A stretch of DNA of 64,000 nt from Delta-02 sp964513565 (lineage in GTDB: Bacteria > Desulfobacterota > Syntrophorhabdia > Syntrophorhabdales > Syntrophorhabdaceae). Under the pieces are notes generated by a model, which was given only the letters and a program-made list of their open reading frames with translations, made no database searches and was not told where the DNA came from. Each line of letters begins with the position of its first letter. The stretch's first letter is position 1. The stretch is from contig CAZENE010000005.1 in NCBI GenBank assembly GCA_964513565.1, forward strand, positions 1-64,000, read 5' to 3'. Below, in pieces: positions 51,054-58,898 of this stretch. Both the position numbers and the translations under genes were made by a program.

Positions 51054-51905
51054 TTACTTCTTTTCTATATCCCTGTGAACGGTTGATACACCGTAACCCA
51101 TGGCATTCAATTGTTCGCCGAGTTCGCCGGCAATAAATACCGAACGGTGTTTTCCGCCCGTGCAGCCAAAACATATGGTCAGATAACTCTTACCTTCTTT
51201 CTCGAACAGAGGAATAAGGTACACCAAAAAATCAGTAAGAAAAAGGAAATATTTCTTGAATAGTTCCTGAGACTTAATGAATTCTATCACCTCCGGGTCG
51301 AGGCCCGTTTTCTCGCGCAACTCTTCCACGAAGAAAGGATTGGGGAGAAATCTCACGTCCAGGACGATATCCGCCTCAAGAGGGAGCCCGAACGCATATC
51401 CGAACGACATGAGGTTTATTTTCATTCGCTGTTCATGGGTCCCGTACTTGTTGAGCACCCACCGGCGCAGTTCATGCGGTGTCAAGTGCGTCGTATCAAT
51501 AACCTCATCCGCCATATTCCTGAGCCAGGTCATTAATTTTCGCTCTTCCGCCAAGGCGTCTTTCACGTTAGAAGAGTCAAAGAGCGGATGCGACCTTCGC
51601 GTCTCGCGAAACCGGCGGACAATACTGTCTTCAGTGCTTTCCAGGAACAATACCTTTGCGTTGAAGTCCCGTTTGGCCCTTTTTATTACGTCCTGACCGG
51701 TCTCAAAAAAATCACGGAGGCGCACATCGATCACAAAGGCGCATCTTTTCACTTTCTCGCCCTCATCCCGGTTAAGTTCCAGAAATTTGAGAAGAAGAAC
51801 TATCGGAAAATTGTCCACGCAGAAAAAACCGTTATCCTCGAGCGCCCTTAAAAAGGTTGTTTTACCCGATCCCGAAATGCCGCTCACGATAAGGATGTCT
51901 TTCAT
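51054..51905 (-). CDS. rapZ: RNase adapter protein RapZ (YvcJ family)
   Basis: A 283-residue RapZ. It has Walker A VSGISGSGKTTFLRALEDNGFFCVDNFP near residue 6, then the DVR and D-T-[ST]-x-L-like motif IDTTHLTPHELR near 138, and the C-terminal domain with CFGCTGGKHRSVFIAGELGE near 247. Members bind nucleotides; the E. coli protein guides sRNA decay controlling GlmS, and others bind UDP-GlcNAc or GTP. It overlaps hprK by 4 bp. GlmS is not in the window. Confidence 0.95.
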   Translation of the reverse strand: MKDILIVSGISGSGKTTFLRALEDNGFFCVDNFPIVLLLKFLELNRDEGEKVKRCAFVIDVRLRDFFETGQDVIKRAKRDFNAKVLFLESTEDSIVRRFRETRRSHPLFDSSNVKDALAEERKLMTWLRNMADEVIDTTHLTPHELRRWVLNKYGTHEQRMKINLMSFGYAFGLPLEADIVLDVRFLPNPFFVEELREKTGLDPEVIEFIKSQELFKKYFLFLTDFLVYLIPLFEKEGKSYLTICFGCTGGKHRSVFIAGELGEQLNAMGYGVSTVHRDIEKK

Positions 51906-52843
51906 TCGGCCATGTCCTCCCCCATCGATCTCTGCATCCTTTTCTCGAGTTCGACAGCGGTGTTTATGCCCTGCCTGCGCAATATAAAATTACGGCAGGC
52001 AAGCTCGACGATCGCCGAAACGTTCTTGCCGGAACTTATTGGTATCCTGACGAACGGCAGATCAACGCTCAGGACCCGGTACTTATCCTCTTTAAGCCCC
52101 ACACGTTCGCATTCGACAGAGGTGTCCCAGTCAAAGAGCTCGATGACGAGGTCTATCTTTTTCTTGTCAATGACCGACGATACGCCGAACAGGTGGCGGA
52201 TATCCACGATCCCGACGCCCCTGATCTCAAGAAGGCTCTTTATCATCTCGGGGGCTTCACCGTAAAGATCTATCGCTCCGATCTTTTTAACGTGGACAGC
52301 GTCGTCGACCACCAGACGATGGCCCCGCATGATAAGTTCCAGGGCGTTTTCGCTTTTGCCGATACCAGGTCTTCCCATGATAAGGGCCCCCACGCCCAGG
52401 ATGTCCATCAGCACTCCATGGACCGTAGTGGAAGGGGCGAGCTTTTCTTCGAGAAGCTTCGATATCCTTTCTATAAATATGGATGTGACAAGCTTTGTCC
52501 TCAGTAACGGTATTCCCTTTTCCTCTGCTGATATAAGGAAAAATTCGGGCACTTTGAGGTTGCGCGATATGATAAAGCATACGACATTATTACGGCACAA
52601 TTCCCGTATGATGCGTTTGCTCTCTGTTTCCGTCAGCGAGCGAAGGTAAGAGATCTCGATATTTCCGAGTATCTGCACCCTGTGCGGATGCAGATAGACC
52701 ATGTGGCCCGTTATGACAAGGCCCAGTTTTTGTATCCTTGGATTGTAGATCTTCCGCGAAAGCCCTTTAGTGCCTGCGAGGATCTCAAGCTCTAAGCCAT
52801 AGAGCTCGTCATCTACAAGCTGCCGAACCTGTATCCCTTTCAT
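51902..52843 (-). CDS. hprK: HPr kinase/phosphorylase
   Basis: A 313-residue HprK. The N-terminal MurF-like domain is followed by Walker A GRPGIGKSENALELIMRGHRLVVDD near residue 155 and the HprK signature EIRGVGIVDIRHLFGV near 202. The latter contains the catalytic and relay residues. It phosphorylates the Ser of HPr and also removes it. In many proteobacteria a shorter HprK is found; this one is long, as in Firmicutes and deltaproteobacteria. It overlaps rapZ by 4 bp and follows ptsN. Confidence 0.95.
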   Translation of the reverse strand: MKGIQVRQLVDDELYGLELEILAGTKGLSRKIYNPRIQKLGLVITGHMVYLHPHRVQILGNIEISYLRSLTETESKRIIRELCRNNVVCFIISRNLKVPEFFLISAEEKGIPLLRTKLVTSIFIERISKLLEEKLAPSTTVHGVLMDILGVGALIMGRPGIGKSENALELIMRGHRLVVDDAVHVKKIGAIDLYGEAPEMIKSLLEIRGVGIVDIRHLFGVSSVIDKKKIDLVIELFDWDTSVECERVGLKEDKYRVLSVDLPFVRIPISSGKNVSAIVELACRNFILRRQGINTAVELEKRMQRSMGEDMAE

Positions 52844-52899
52844 GCATTCTTCCTGCCGGAGGTCAAACCGGCCGCTCTGGGAATCCGAAAAATCGCACG

Positions 52900-53364
52900 T
52901 TAGTACTTTTCGTCCTCTTCTATGATGGACTGATAAAGCAAACGGGCATCATCCGCCAACCCGAGCAGTTTTCTCCTGAACGATGGGTCCCGAAGGATCC
53001 TTGATATTCGCGATAATGCCATGAGATGAAGGCTTGCCGCGTCCTCCGGGGCGAGGACCAGAAAAAACAGATGCACCCGCTCGCCGTCCGCGGCATCAAA
53101 ATCCAATCCTTTTTTCGACCGCGCAAATACGCACAGGATTTGACCCGAGGTACCCAACTTCCCATGCGGGATCGCCACCCCGTCGCCGATGCCGGTCGAT
53201 CCCAGCGATTCCCGCTCCATTACGACCTTAACCACGGGATCGATATCCTTGATCAGTCCAGCGTTTTTTAATTGCGATGCAAGGTTCGTAACTATCTCTT
53301 TCTTCGTGCTGCCTTCTAAATCGCAAACGACCGTGGACTCGCTCAGTATTTCGCCAAGCCTCAA
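52900..53364 (-). CDS. ptsN: PTS EIIA-Ntr nitrogen regulatory protein
   Basis: A 154-residue EIIA of the fructose/Ntr type. The active His lies in GIGDGVAIPHGKLGTSGQI near residue 66. VHLFFLVLAPEDAASLHLMALSRISRIL near 95 is conserved. It starts at a TTG that overlaps the hpf TGA (TTGA), so it is coupled to hpf, as in rpoN regions of proteobacteria. It takes phosphate from HPr or NPr and regulates rather than transports. Confidence 0.95.
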   Translation of the reverse strand: MRLGEILSESTVVCDLEGSTKKEIVTNLASQLKNAGLIKDIDPVVKVVMERESLGSTGIGDGVAIPHGKLGTSGQILCVFARSKKGLDFDAADGERVHLFFLVLAPEDAASLHLMALSRISRILRDPSFRRKLLGLADDARLLYQSIIEEDEKY

Positions 53365-53885
53365 GATCCCTTCCCTGCAGTCTCGATCAGGCTGAATTTC
53401 CCGTCTTTTCTCTTATAAACGATACAGACATTGTCGTTTTCCGGTTCGCGAAAGACCATGAACATGTCGCCCGATGCCTTGAGCTGCATTACCGCTTCCC
53501 CAGGGTCCATGGGTTTTGCCTCGATGGTCCGGGATACGATAATGCCTGATTCTTCAGCTGTCGGGGCCACAACGGCGCGTTTGGATTTATTTTCACGATA
53601 TGCCTTTACTTTGTCGCGGTACTTTGTGAGCCTGCGTTCGAGTTTATCGAGTATTTTGTCTATAGCCGCATAGATATCATCCATGATCTCATGAGCATTT
53701 ATCACAACTCCATTTATGGTGAACATGACATCGATGCGCTGACGATACCTTCTTTCGAGGGAGATCACCACGTGTATATCAAGGGGTGTCTCAACGTATT
53801 TCTGGAGCCTCGAAAGCTTCTCTTCCACGTATCGCCTTATATCTTCACTGGGATCGACGTGCCTGAAGCTTGTTGTGATATCCAT
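53361..53885 (-). CDS. hpf: Ribosome hibernation promoting factor, long form
   Basis: About 174 residues from the ATG at 53885, with GGAGG before it. The N-terminal HPF/YfiA domain (MDITTSFRHVDPSEDIRRYV, then EIMDDIYAAIDKILDKLERRL near 78) binds the small ribosomal subunit. A linker leads to the C-terminal dimer domain near 125-170 (FMVFREPENDNVCIVYKRKDG). The long form makes 100S ribosome dimers. It is coupled to ptsN. Its leader carries a promoter and a perfect hairpin. Confidence 0.95.
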   Translation of the reverse strand: MDITTSFRHVDPSEDIRRYVEEKLSRLQKYVETPLDIHVVISLERRYRQRIDVMFTINGVVINAHEIMDDIYAAIDKILDKLERRLTKYRDKVKAYRENKSKRAVVAPTAEESGIIVSRTIEAKPMDPGEAVMQLKASGDMFMVFREPENDNVCIVYKRKDGKFSLIETAGKGS

Positions 53886-53898
53886 ATTGCCTCCGTTA

Positions 53899-53928
53899 TA
53901 AAAAATAAGGTTGGCATGCACCAACCTT
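53899..53928 (-). other. Perfect hairpin with U-tract in the hpf leader
   Basis: On the minus strand AAGGTTGG-TGCATG-CCAACCTT is followed by ATTTTTTAT, then the GGAGG site and hpf ATG. The structure looks like an intrinsic terminator. A predicted start site of the promoter just upstream falls near its first base, so the hairpin would be the 5' end of the hpf message. It could end rpoN transcripts or protect or control hpf mRNA. Confidence 0.7.
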
Positions 53929-53933
53929 CGAGC

Positions 53934-53964
53934 ATATTATTACAGATCTGCCGTGTCATGTCAA
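53934..53964 (-). promoter_or_regulatory. Candidate sigma-70 promoter of hpf
   Basis: On the minus strand TTGACA (53964-53959), a 17-base spacer and AATAAT (53941-53936), with TAATAT overlapping. It lies in the 157 bp between rpoN and hpf. Confidence 0.6.
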
Positions 53965-54042
53965 TCCAATTCCCCGAAAATATTACGTAATTCTCAAAAC
54001 ACCTTAAAATGCGACCAGGCATTTCTATCACGATTTATCACT

Positions 54043-55407
54043 TTAGTCGACCACCATCCTTTCACGTGACGATCGTATATTAAGGATCTCCCTATACTTG
54101 GCTACCGTGCGTCTCGCAATGTTTATATCATGCCGGGATTTAAGGATATGGGCTATCTCATCATCCGTCATGGGTTTTTTCTTGTCTTCTTTTTTGACAA
54201 GCTCAACGATAAGGTCCATGACCACATTAGTCGAGAGGGAATCGCCGTCTCCCGTATTGATGCTCGTGGGGAAGAAAAATTTCATTTCATATACGCCATG
54301 GGGGGTGCTCATGTACTTGCTTGTTGTTATTCTGCTTACGGTAGATTCATGCACGCCTACGTCCTGGGCGACGTCCTTTAATATGAGCGGCCTCAATGAA
54401 CGCAGGCCTTTGTCGAAAAATTCGCGCTGGAAATTAACGATACTCTGCGCAACCAGAAAAAGCGTCCTCTGGCGCTGTTGGATGCTCTTGATGAACCATT
54501 CGGCCTGCTTCATCTTGTTCTTGATATATCGCTTCGTTTCACCGCTCACCTTCCGGTCCGTGGCAAGCCCCAGGTAATACCTGCTCATCCTGAGCTCCGG
54601 TACATCGTCATTATTGAGCATGATATCATAACCTTCCTCACCTTTGGCCACATACACATCGGGAACGATATACGAAACGAACTCATCACTGAAGTTCCTT
54701 CCGGGCTTGGGATCGAAGGACTTAATCCTTTCAAACACCTCTTTTATTTTTTCAATAGGAAACCCCGTGACCTTTGCGATCCTCTGCAGGTTATTGTGTT
54801 GAAAAGAATCGAAATGGCTCGAAACGACCGCGTAAAAGACGGGGTCCTTTTGCCCGGATAGCTCGTATTGGATCAGTATGCACTCCTTCAAGTCCCGTGC
54901 GCCTACACCGGCGGGATCGAGTTTCTGTACCTTTTTTAAAACAGGCTCCAGAACCTCAACCGAAAACCCGGAGTCTCGTGCGATCTCTTCGAGACTATAG
55001 ATGAGATAACCGTTATCGTCGATGTTTCCTATTATCCATTCTGCAATAATGCGTTCACCGGGATCAAAATCAGACAGGCCGATCTGCCATCTCAGGTGGT
55101 CCCTGAGATTGTAGGTCTTTCTGACCATGTTCTCATAATCGGGCGCTTCTTTGTCTTCTCCGGGGAAATAATCCTCAGACGGAGAATACCTCTCCAGCAA
55201 TTCCTGCATTTCTTTCTTGTCATCCTGGCTTTCTTCCGGTTCGGCCCGGACCTCCTCGTCGCTGATCTCCAGGATGGGATTCTCTTTCATTTCCAGCTCG
55301 ATCGCCTCGACAAGCTCTAGCTTCGATAACTGGAGGAGCTTTATGGCCTGCTGAAGCTGCTGGGTCAGCACAGGCGAAAGTTTTTGTGTCTGTTTAAGTT
55401 CCAACAT
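54043..55407 (-). CDS. rpoN: RNA polymerase sigma-54 factor
   Basis: A 454-residue RpoN. Region I is Gln- and Leu-rich (LKQTQKLSPVLTQQLQQAIKLLQLS). The acidic linker and core-binding domain follow. The C-terminal helix-turn-helix has LKDVAQDVGVHESTVSRITTSKYM near residue 345, and the RpoN box ARRTVAKYREILNIRSS-type sequence ends the protein. It directs activator-dependent transcription. It overlaps lptB by 14 bp, the usual neighbour in Gram-negative bacteria. Confidence 0.97.
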   Translation of the reverse strand: MLELKQTQKLSPVLTQQLQQAIKLLQLSKLELVEAIELEMKENPILEISDEEVRAEPEESQDDKKEMQELLERYSPSEDYFPGEDKEAPDYENMVRKTYNLRDHLRWQIGLSDFDPGERIIAEWIIGNIDDNGYLIYSLEEIARDSGFSVEVLEPVLKKVQKLDPAGVGARDLKECILIQYELSGQKDPVFYAVVSSHFDSFQHNNLQRIAKVTGFPIEKIKEVFERIKSFDPKPGRNFSDEFVSYIVPDVYVAKGEEGYDIMLNNDDVPELRMSRYYLGLATDRKVSGETKRYIKNKMKQAEWFIKSIQQRQRTLFLVAQSIVNFQREFFDKGLRSLRPLILKDVAQDVGVHESTVSRITTSKYMSTPHGVYEMKFFFPTSINTGDGDSLSTNVVMDLIVELVKKEDKKKPMTDDEIAHILKSRHDINIARRTVAKYREILNIRSSRERMVVD

Positions 55408-56134
55408 CTATGTTAAATTCCTCGCCAAGATATACTTCGCGCACAATCCTGTCCTGGGCCACACTTTCCGGCGTGCCCTCAAGAAGTACTTTTCCTGCGT
55501 TCACAACATAAGCCCTGTCACATATGGGCAAAGATTCTCTGACATTATGATCAGACAACAATATTCCGATCCCGCGCTCTTTAAGGCCGTAAATAATTTT
55601 CTTCAGGTCGGAAACAGATATCGGGTCTATGCCCGAAAATGGTTCGTCAAGAAGCATAAAGCGCGGTGAAGTCATCAGGGCGCGCGCTATTTCAAGCCGT
55701 CTGCGTTCCCCCCCTGAAAGTGAGTCCGCGCTGTTCTGGGCAAGATGGTCCAGTTTGAAAGACTCCAATATATCGATCACCCGGTGGTTTATCAGGTCTG
55801 AATCGATCCCGAGAAACTCAAGAATGGCCTTGAGATTATCGGATACGGTCATTTTCTTGAATACAGACGGCTCCTGGGGAAGGTAGGTGATCCCCTTGCG
55901 TGCCCGCATGAACATGGGCAGATCCGTAATATCCTCGCCATCGAGCAGGATCTTTCCGCCATTTGGCTTAATAAAGCCGATGATCATGTAAAACGACGTG
56001 GTTTTCCCGGCTCCATTAGGACCGAACAGGCCCACTATCTCGCCCTGCTCCATGTACATATTGATGCCATCTACTACCTTTCTGGCATTATATGTTTTCA
56101 AGAGGCCCGTTGCAGCCAGTGTTGCTTTCGTCAA
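55394..56134 (-). CDS. lptB: LPS export ABC transporter ATPase LptB
   Basis: A 246-residue ATPase. Walker A is LFGPNGAGKTTSFYMIIGFI near residue 38. GITYLPQEPSVFKKMTVSDNLKAILE near 85 is the LptB Q-loop region. The signature is DSLSGGERRRLEIARAL near 139 and Walker B is FMLLDEPFSGIDPISV. With LptFG it drives LPS from the inner membrane to the LptC/LptA bridge. It overlaps the lptCA gene by 4 bp and rpoN by 14 bp. lptF and lptG are not in this window. Confidence 0.95.
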   Translation of the reverse strand: MTKATLAATGLLKTYNARKVVDGINMYMEQGEIVGLFGPNGAGKTTSFYMIIGFIKPNGGKILLDGEDITDLPMFMRARKGITYLPQEPSVFKKMTVSDNLKAILEFLGIDSDLINHRVIDILESFKLDHLAQNSADSLSGGERRRLEIARALMTSPRFMLLDEPFSGIDPISVSDLKKIIYGLKERGIGILLSDHNVRESLPICDRAYVVNAGKVLLEGTPESVAQDRIVREVYLGEEFNIDVGT

Positions 56135-57054
56135 TTCTGTTTTCCCTTTTCCACGCGTATTTTGGGTTGTTCAACAAACAATTTGCCATCGTTCGTCGTG
56201 TATGTCACACTTACGCCCTTCATTTCCATATTGTCCTTGATAACCCTTGGGGATTGGGTGAACACTATTCTGCCTTCCTTAAAATGATATACTGCCTTTT
56301 CACTTTTAGCAACCGTACCTTTTGTTGCAACTCGAACGTTGCCATCGGCCTCGATACGGTCCACCTCGTTATCAATGCTGTATATATGGACAATATCGCA
56401 CACAAGGTGCAGGTCCTTACCTGTCATCATAACCTTTCCCTCAAGGACATACGTGCTCACTTGGAAATAATAGAGCAGGCTGTCCGATTGAAAATTATAT
56501 CTCCCCTTGTCGGTGGTGATTGTCCCGGCCACGTCAGAAAGGATCTTCAGGGTCTCCTCATTTGTATTGGCGAGAAGGCCCACCCCTTTCATGTCGATCT
56601 TTTCTCCCCTGATATCCACGACATCTTTCGTGGTTGTCACGCCCTGCTTAAAATCAAAGTCCATGTGCGGGCTCTTCAGCGCATACTCGCCTTTATAAAA
56701 AACCTCAACATTTTCGACATGGCCGGATTCTTTATCTGTATCCATGGAGCCCTTTGTTCCCGTGAATTCGATCGAGACATCAGGCTTTGGCTTGTAGAGG
56801 CCCTTGAGGTTCTCAAGCTCGATAAGCGGTTTATCCAGGTATTTCCGGGCAATTTTCGCCGTTAACTCCCAGTCGACAACACCACGCTTCTCGCCCGTAT
56901 ACTTGACATCTTTAAAGACTATTGCCGTCTTGGTGTCCTTTGCAACGGGAACGGCCTGTTTTTCCGGCCTGCTGAGAAAAAAATAGAAAGCCACTATCAG
57001 GCTCGCCAGGATAAACCCGAAAGAAAAATAAATAATGATCTTCCTATTAAACAT
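56131..57054 (-). CDS. LptC-LptA fusion protein for LPS transport
   Basis: About 307 residues from the ATG at 57054. One N-terminal membrane helix (YFSFGFILASLIVAFYFFL) anchors it. LptC-like jelly-roll strands follow (GVVDWELTAKIARKYLDKP, GSMDTDKESGHVENVEVFYKGEYALKSPHMDFDFK-type region). From about residue 185 it is like LptA/OstA (TTDKGRYNFQSDSLLYYF, LEGKVMMTG, RIEADGNVRVATKGTVAKSEKAV). Normally two genes encode these. Order kdsD, lptCA, lptB, rpoN is that of proteobacteria, with the two shuttles joined into one. The LptA part may be shorter than usual. Confidence 0.8.
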   Translation of the reverse strand: MFNRKIIIYFSFGFILASLIVAFYFFLSRPEKQAVPVAKDTKTAIVFKDVKYTGEKRGVVDWELTAKIARKYLDKPLIELENLKGLYKPKPDVSIEFTGTKGSMDTDKESGHVENVEVFYKGEYALKSPHMDFDFKQGVTTTKDVVDIRGEKIDMKGVGLLANTNEETLKILSDVAGTITTDKGRYNFQSDSLLYYFQVSTYVLEGKVMMTGKDLHLVCDIVHIYSIDNEVDRIEADGNVRVATKGTVAKSEKAVYHFKEGRIVFTQSPRVIKDNMEMKGVSVTYTTNDGKLFVEQPKIRVEKGKQN

Positions 57055-57123
57055 AATGATCCCGGGCAATGCGCGATAGGTGGCAAGCGATAGGGAAATC
57101 GATCATATTGCCTGTCGCCTCTA

Positions 57124-58089
57124 TCATACCACCTTCGCCTTCAAAAGGTCGTGAATGTGCACGATGCCTACCGGCCGTGTTTTTTGCTCATCGATCACAA
57201 AAAGAGATGTGATCGAAAATTCTTCCATTTGTTTCAGGGCATATGCCGCAAGGGCATCCTTGTGAATCACCTTTGGTTTGACCGTCATAACGTCACTCGC
57301 TTTTTTCGCCAGAAAAGAATCATCGTACCGCTCGATGGCCCTGCGCAGGTCACCGTCCGTGATAATGCCCGCAAGGTCCCCCGCCTCGTCGTACACGGCG
57401 GTCACACCCAGCCTTTTTGATGTTATTTCCAGGATGGCGTCCTTCATTGACGTATTTATGGAGACTCCGGGAACAGCGTCGCCCGTCTGCATGATGTCCT
57501 CGACCCGCAAAAATAATCTTCTTCCCAGTGTGCCCCCCGGGTGGAGCAGGGCGAAATCCTCGATATTAAAGGCGCGTTTCTCCATGACGGAAAGTGCAAG
57601 CGCGTCTCCCAGTGCAAGGGTGGCGGTGGTGCTTGATGTCGGGACAGTATTGTACGGACATGCCTCGTCCACCTCGACTGTTAGAGCGACATTTCCGAGG
57701 CGTGCAATTGTCGATCCGCCATTTCCCGTTATCGTTATAACAGGAATACCAAGCCGTTTTATCCAGGGTATTATCTTGAGTATTTCTTCGGTCTCTCCGC
57801 TATTGCTCACGATAATGAGTACATCGTTGCGCTGGAGCATACCGAGGTCGCCATGAAGAGAATCTGCGGGATGTACAAATAATGCAGGCGTACCCGTGCT
57901 TGACAGGGTGGATGCGATCTTCTTGCAGACGAGCCCCGATTTTCCCATTCCGGTCAGGACAACCCGCCCCGTGCACCGATGCATGATCCCGGCTGCCTCA
58001 TCAAAGGAATCATCGAGGTTCTCCATAACACGCAGCAGCGCTTCGGCCTCTTTTCTTATGACTTCCTTGCCGGTTTTCAGGCTATCCAA
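57124..58089 (-). CDS. kdsD: Arabinose-5-phosphate isomerase
   Basis: A 321-residue protein with a SIS sugar-isomerase domain (GRVVLTGMGKSGLVCKKIASTLSSTGTPALFVHPADSLHGDLGM-type region, residues 42-86; SNSGETEEILK near 94) and two C-terminal CBS domains (from about residue 200). It makes D-arabinose 5-phosphate, the precursor of Kdo. It overlaps kdsA by 13 bp. kdsC, often found next to it, is not present between it and lptCA. Confidence 0.95.
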   Translation of the reverse strand: MDSLKTGKEVIRKEAEALLRVMENLDDSFDEAAGIMHRCTGRVVLTGMGKSGLVCKKIASTLSSTGTPALFVHPADSLHGDLGMLQRNDVLIIVSNSGETEEILKIIPWIKRLGIPVITITGNGGSTIARLGNVALTVEVDEACPYNTVPTSSTTATLALGDALALSVMEKRAFNIEDFALLHPGGTLGRRLFLRVEDIMQTGDAVPGVSINTSMKDAILEITSKRLGVTAVYDEAGDLAGIITDGDLRRAIERYDDSFLAKKASDVMTVKPKVIHKDALAAYALKQMEEFSITSLFVIDEQKTRPVGIVHIHDLLKAKVV

Positions 58090-58898
58090 AGCACCTCCTC
58101 GATCTTTTTAAGGACCACAAGTGTCTTTTCGAGTTCGTGTAAAGGCAATGAATTTTCGCCGTCGCACCGCGCATTTTTCGGGTCCGGGTGGATTTCCATA
58201 AATATCCCGTCGATCCCGACCGCTACGGCGGCTCGAGCGAGAGGCACAATGAAACGCGCCTCTCCCCCGGAATGATCGGTCATCGCGGAGGGCTGCTGAA
58301 CGCTGTGCGTCGCATCAAAGATGACGGGATACCCGAAATCCCGCATAATCGGGATAGCCCGGAAATCATTGACGAGCGTATTGTATCCGAATGAAGTGCC
58401 CCGCTCCGTAATAATTATGTTTGTATTTCCCGTTGATTCCACCTTTCGGATGGCATGCACGATGTCGCGGGGAGAAATGAACTGACCCTTTTTTATGTTG
58501 ATGGCCCTGCCCGTCTCACCGCAGGCGGTCAGGATATCGGTTTGCCTGGACAGAAGCGCCGGCACCTGGAGAACATCCACTACCTCGGCTGCGATGCGTG
58601 CCTCTCCGGCGGAATGCACATCCGTAAGAACGGGTATTCCCACTTCATTCTTTACTTCGTTCAGGACCTCGAGGCCTTTTTCGATCCCGGGGCCCCTGAA
58701 ACCCGATATCGACGTCCTGTTCGCCTTGTCATAGGATGATTTGAAAATGAAGGGGACATTGAGCCGAGAGGTTATTTCCGCGATGCTCCATGCGGTCTTG
58801 AGGACAAGGTCGCGGCTTTCGATAACACAGGGACCGCCTATCAGGACAAAAGGTGTTCTGCCGACCGTTACACTGCCGACCGTTACTTCTTTTTGCAT
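58077..58898 (-). CDS. kdsA: Kdo-8-phosphate synthase
   Basis: About 273 residues from the ATG at 58898; the open frame further upstream lies inside pyrG. KdsA motifs: FVLIGGPCVIESRDL near residue 16 (PEP and Arg-5-P site), FKSSYDKANRTSISGFRGPG near 50, GQFISPRDIVHAIRKV near 132 and DATHSVQQPSAMTDHSGG near 195. A Cys is present in GGPCVIE, as in the metal-dependent class. It condenses PEP with arabinose 5-phosphate. It is coupled to pyrG (16-bp overlap) and kdsD. Confidence 0.96.
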   Translation of the reverse strand: MQKEVTVGSVTVGRTPFVLIGGPCVIESRDLVLKTAWSIAEITSRLNVPFIFKSSYDKANRTSISGFRGPGIEKGLEVLNEVKNEVGIPVLTDVHSAGEARIAAEVVDVLQVPALLSRQTDILTACGETGRAINIKKGQFISPRDIVHAIRKVESTGNTNIIITERGTSFGYNTLVNDFRAIPIMRDFGYPVIFDATHSVQQPSAMTDHSGGEARFIVPLARAAVAVGIDGIFMEIHPDPKNARCDGENSLPLHELEKTLVVLKKIEEVLWIA

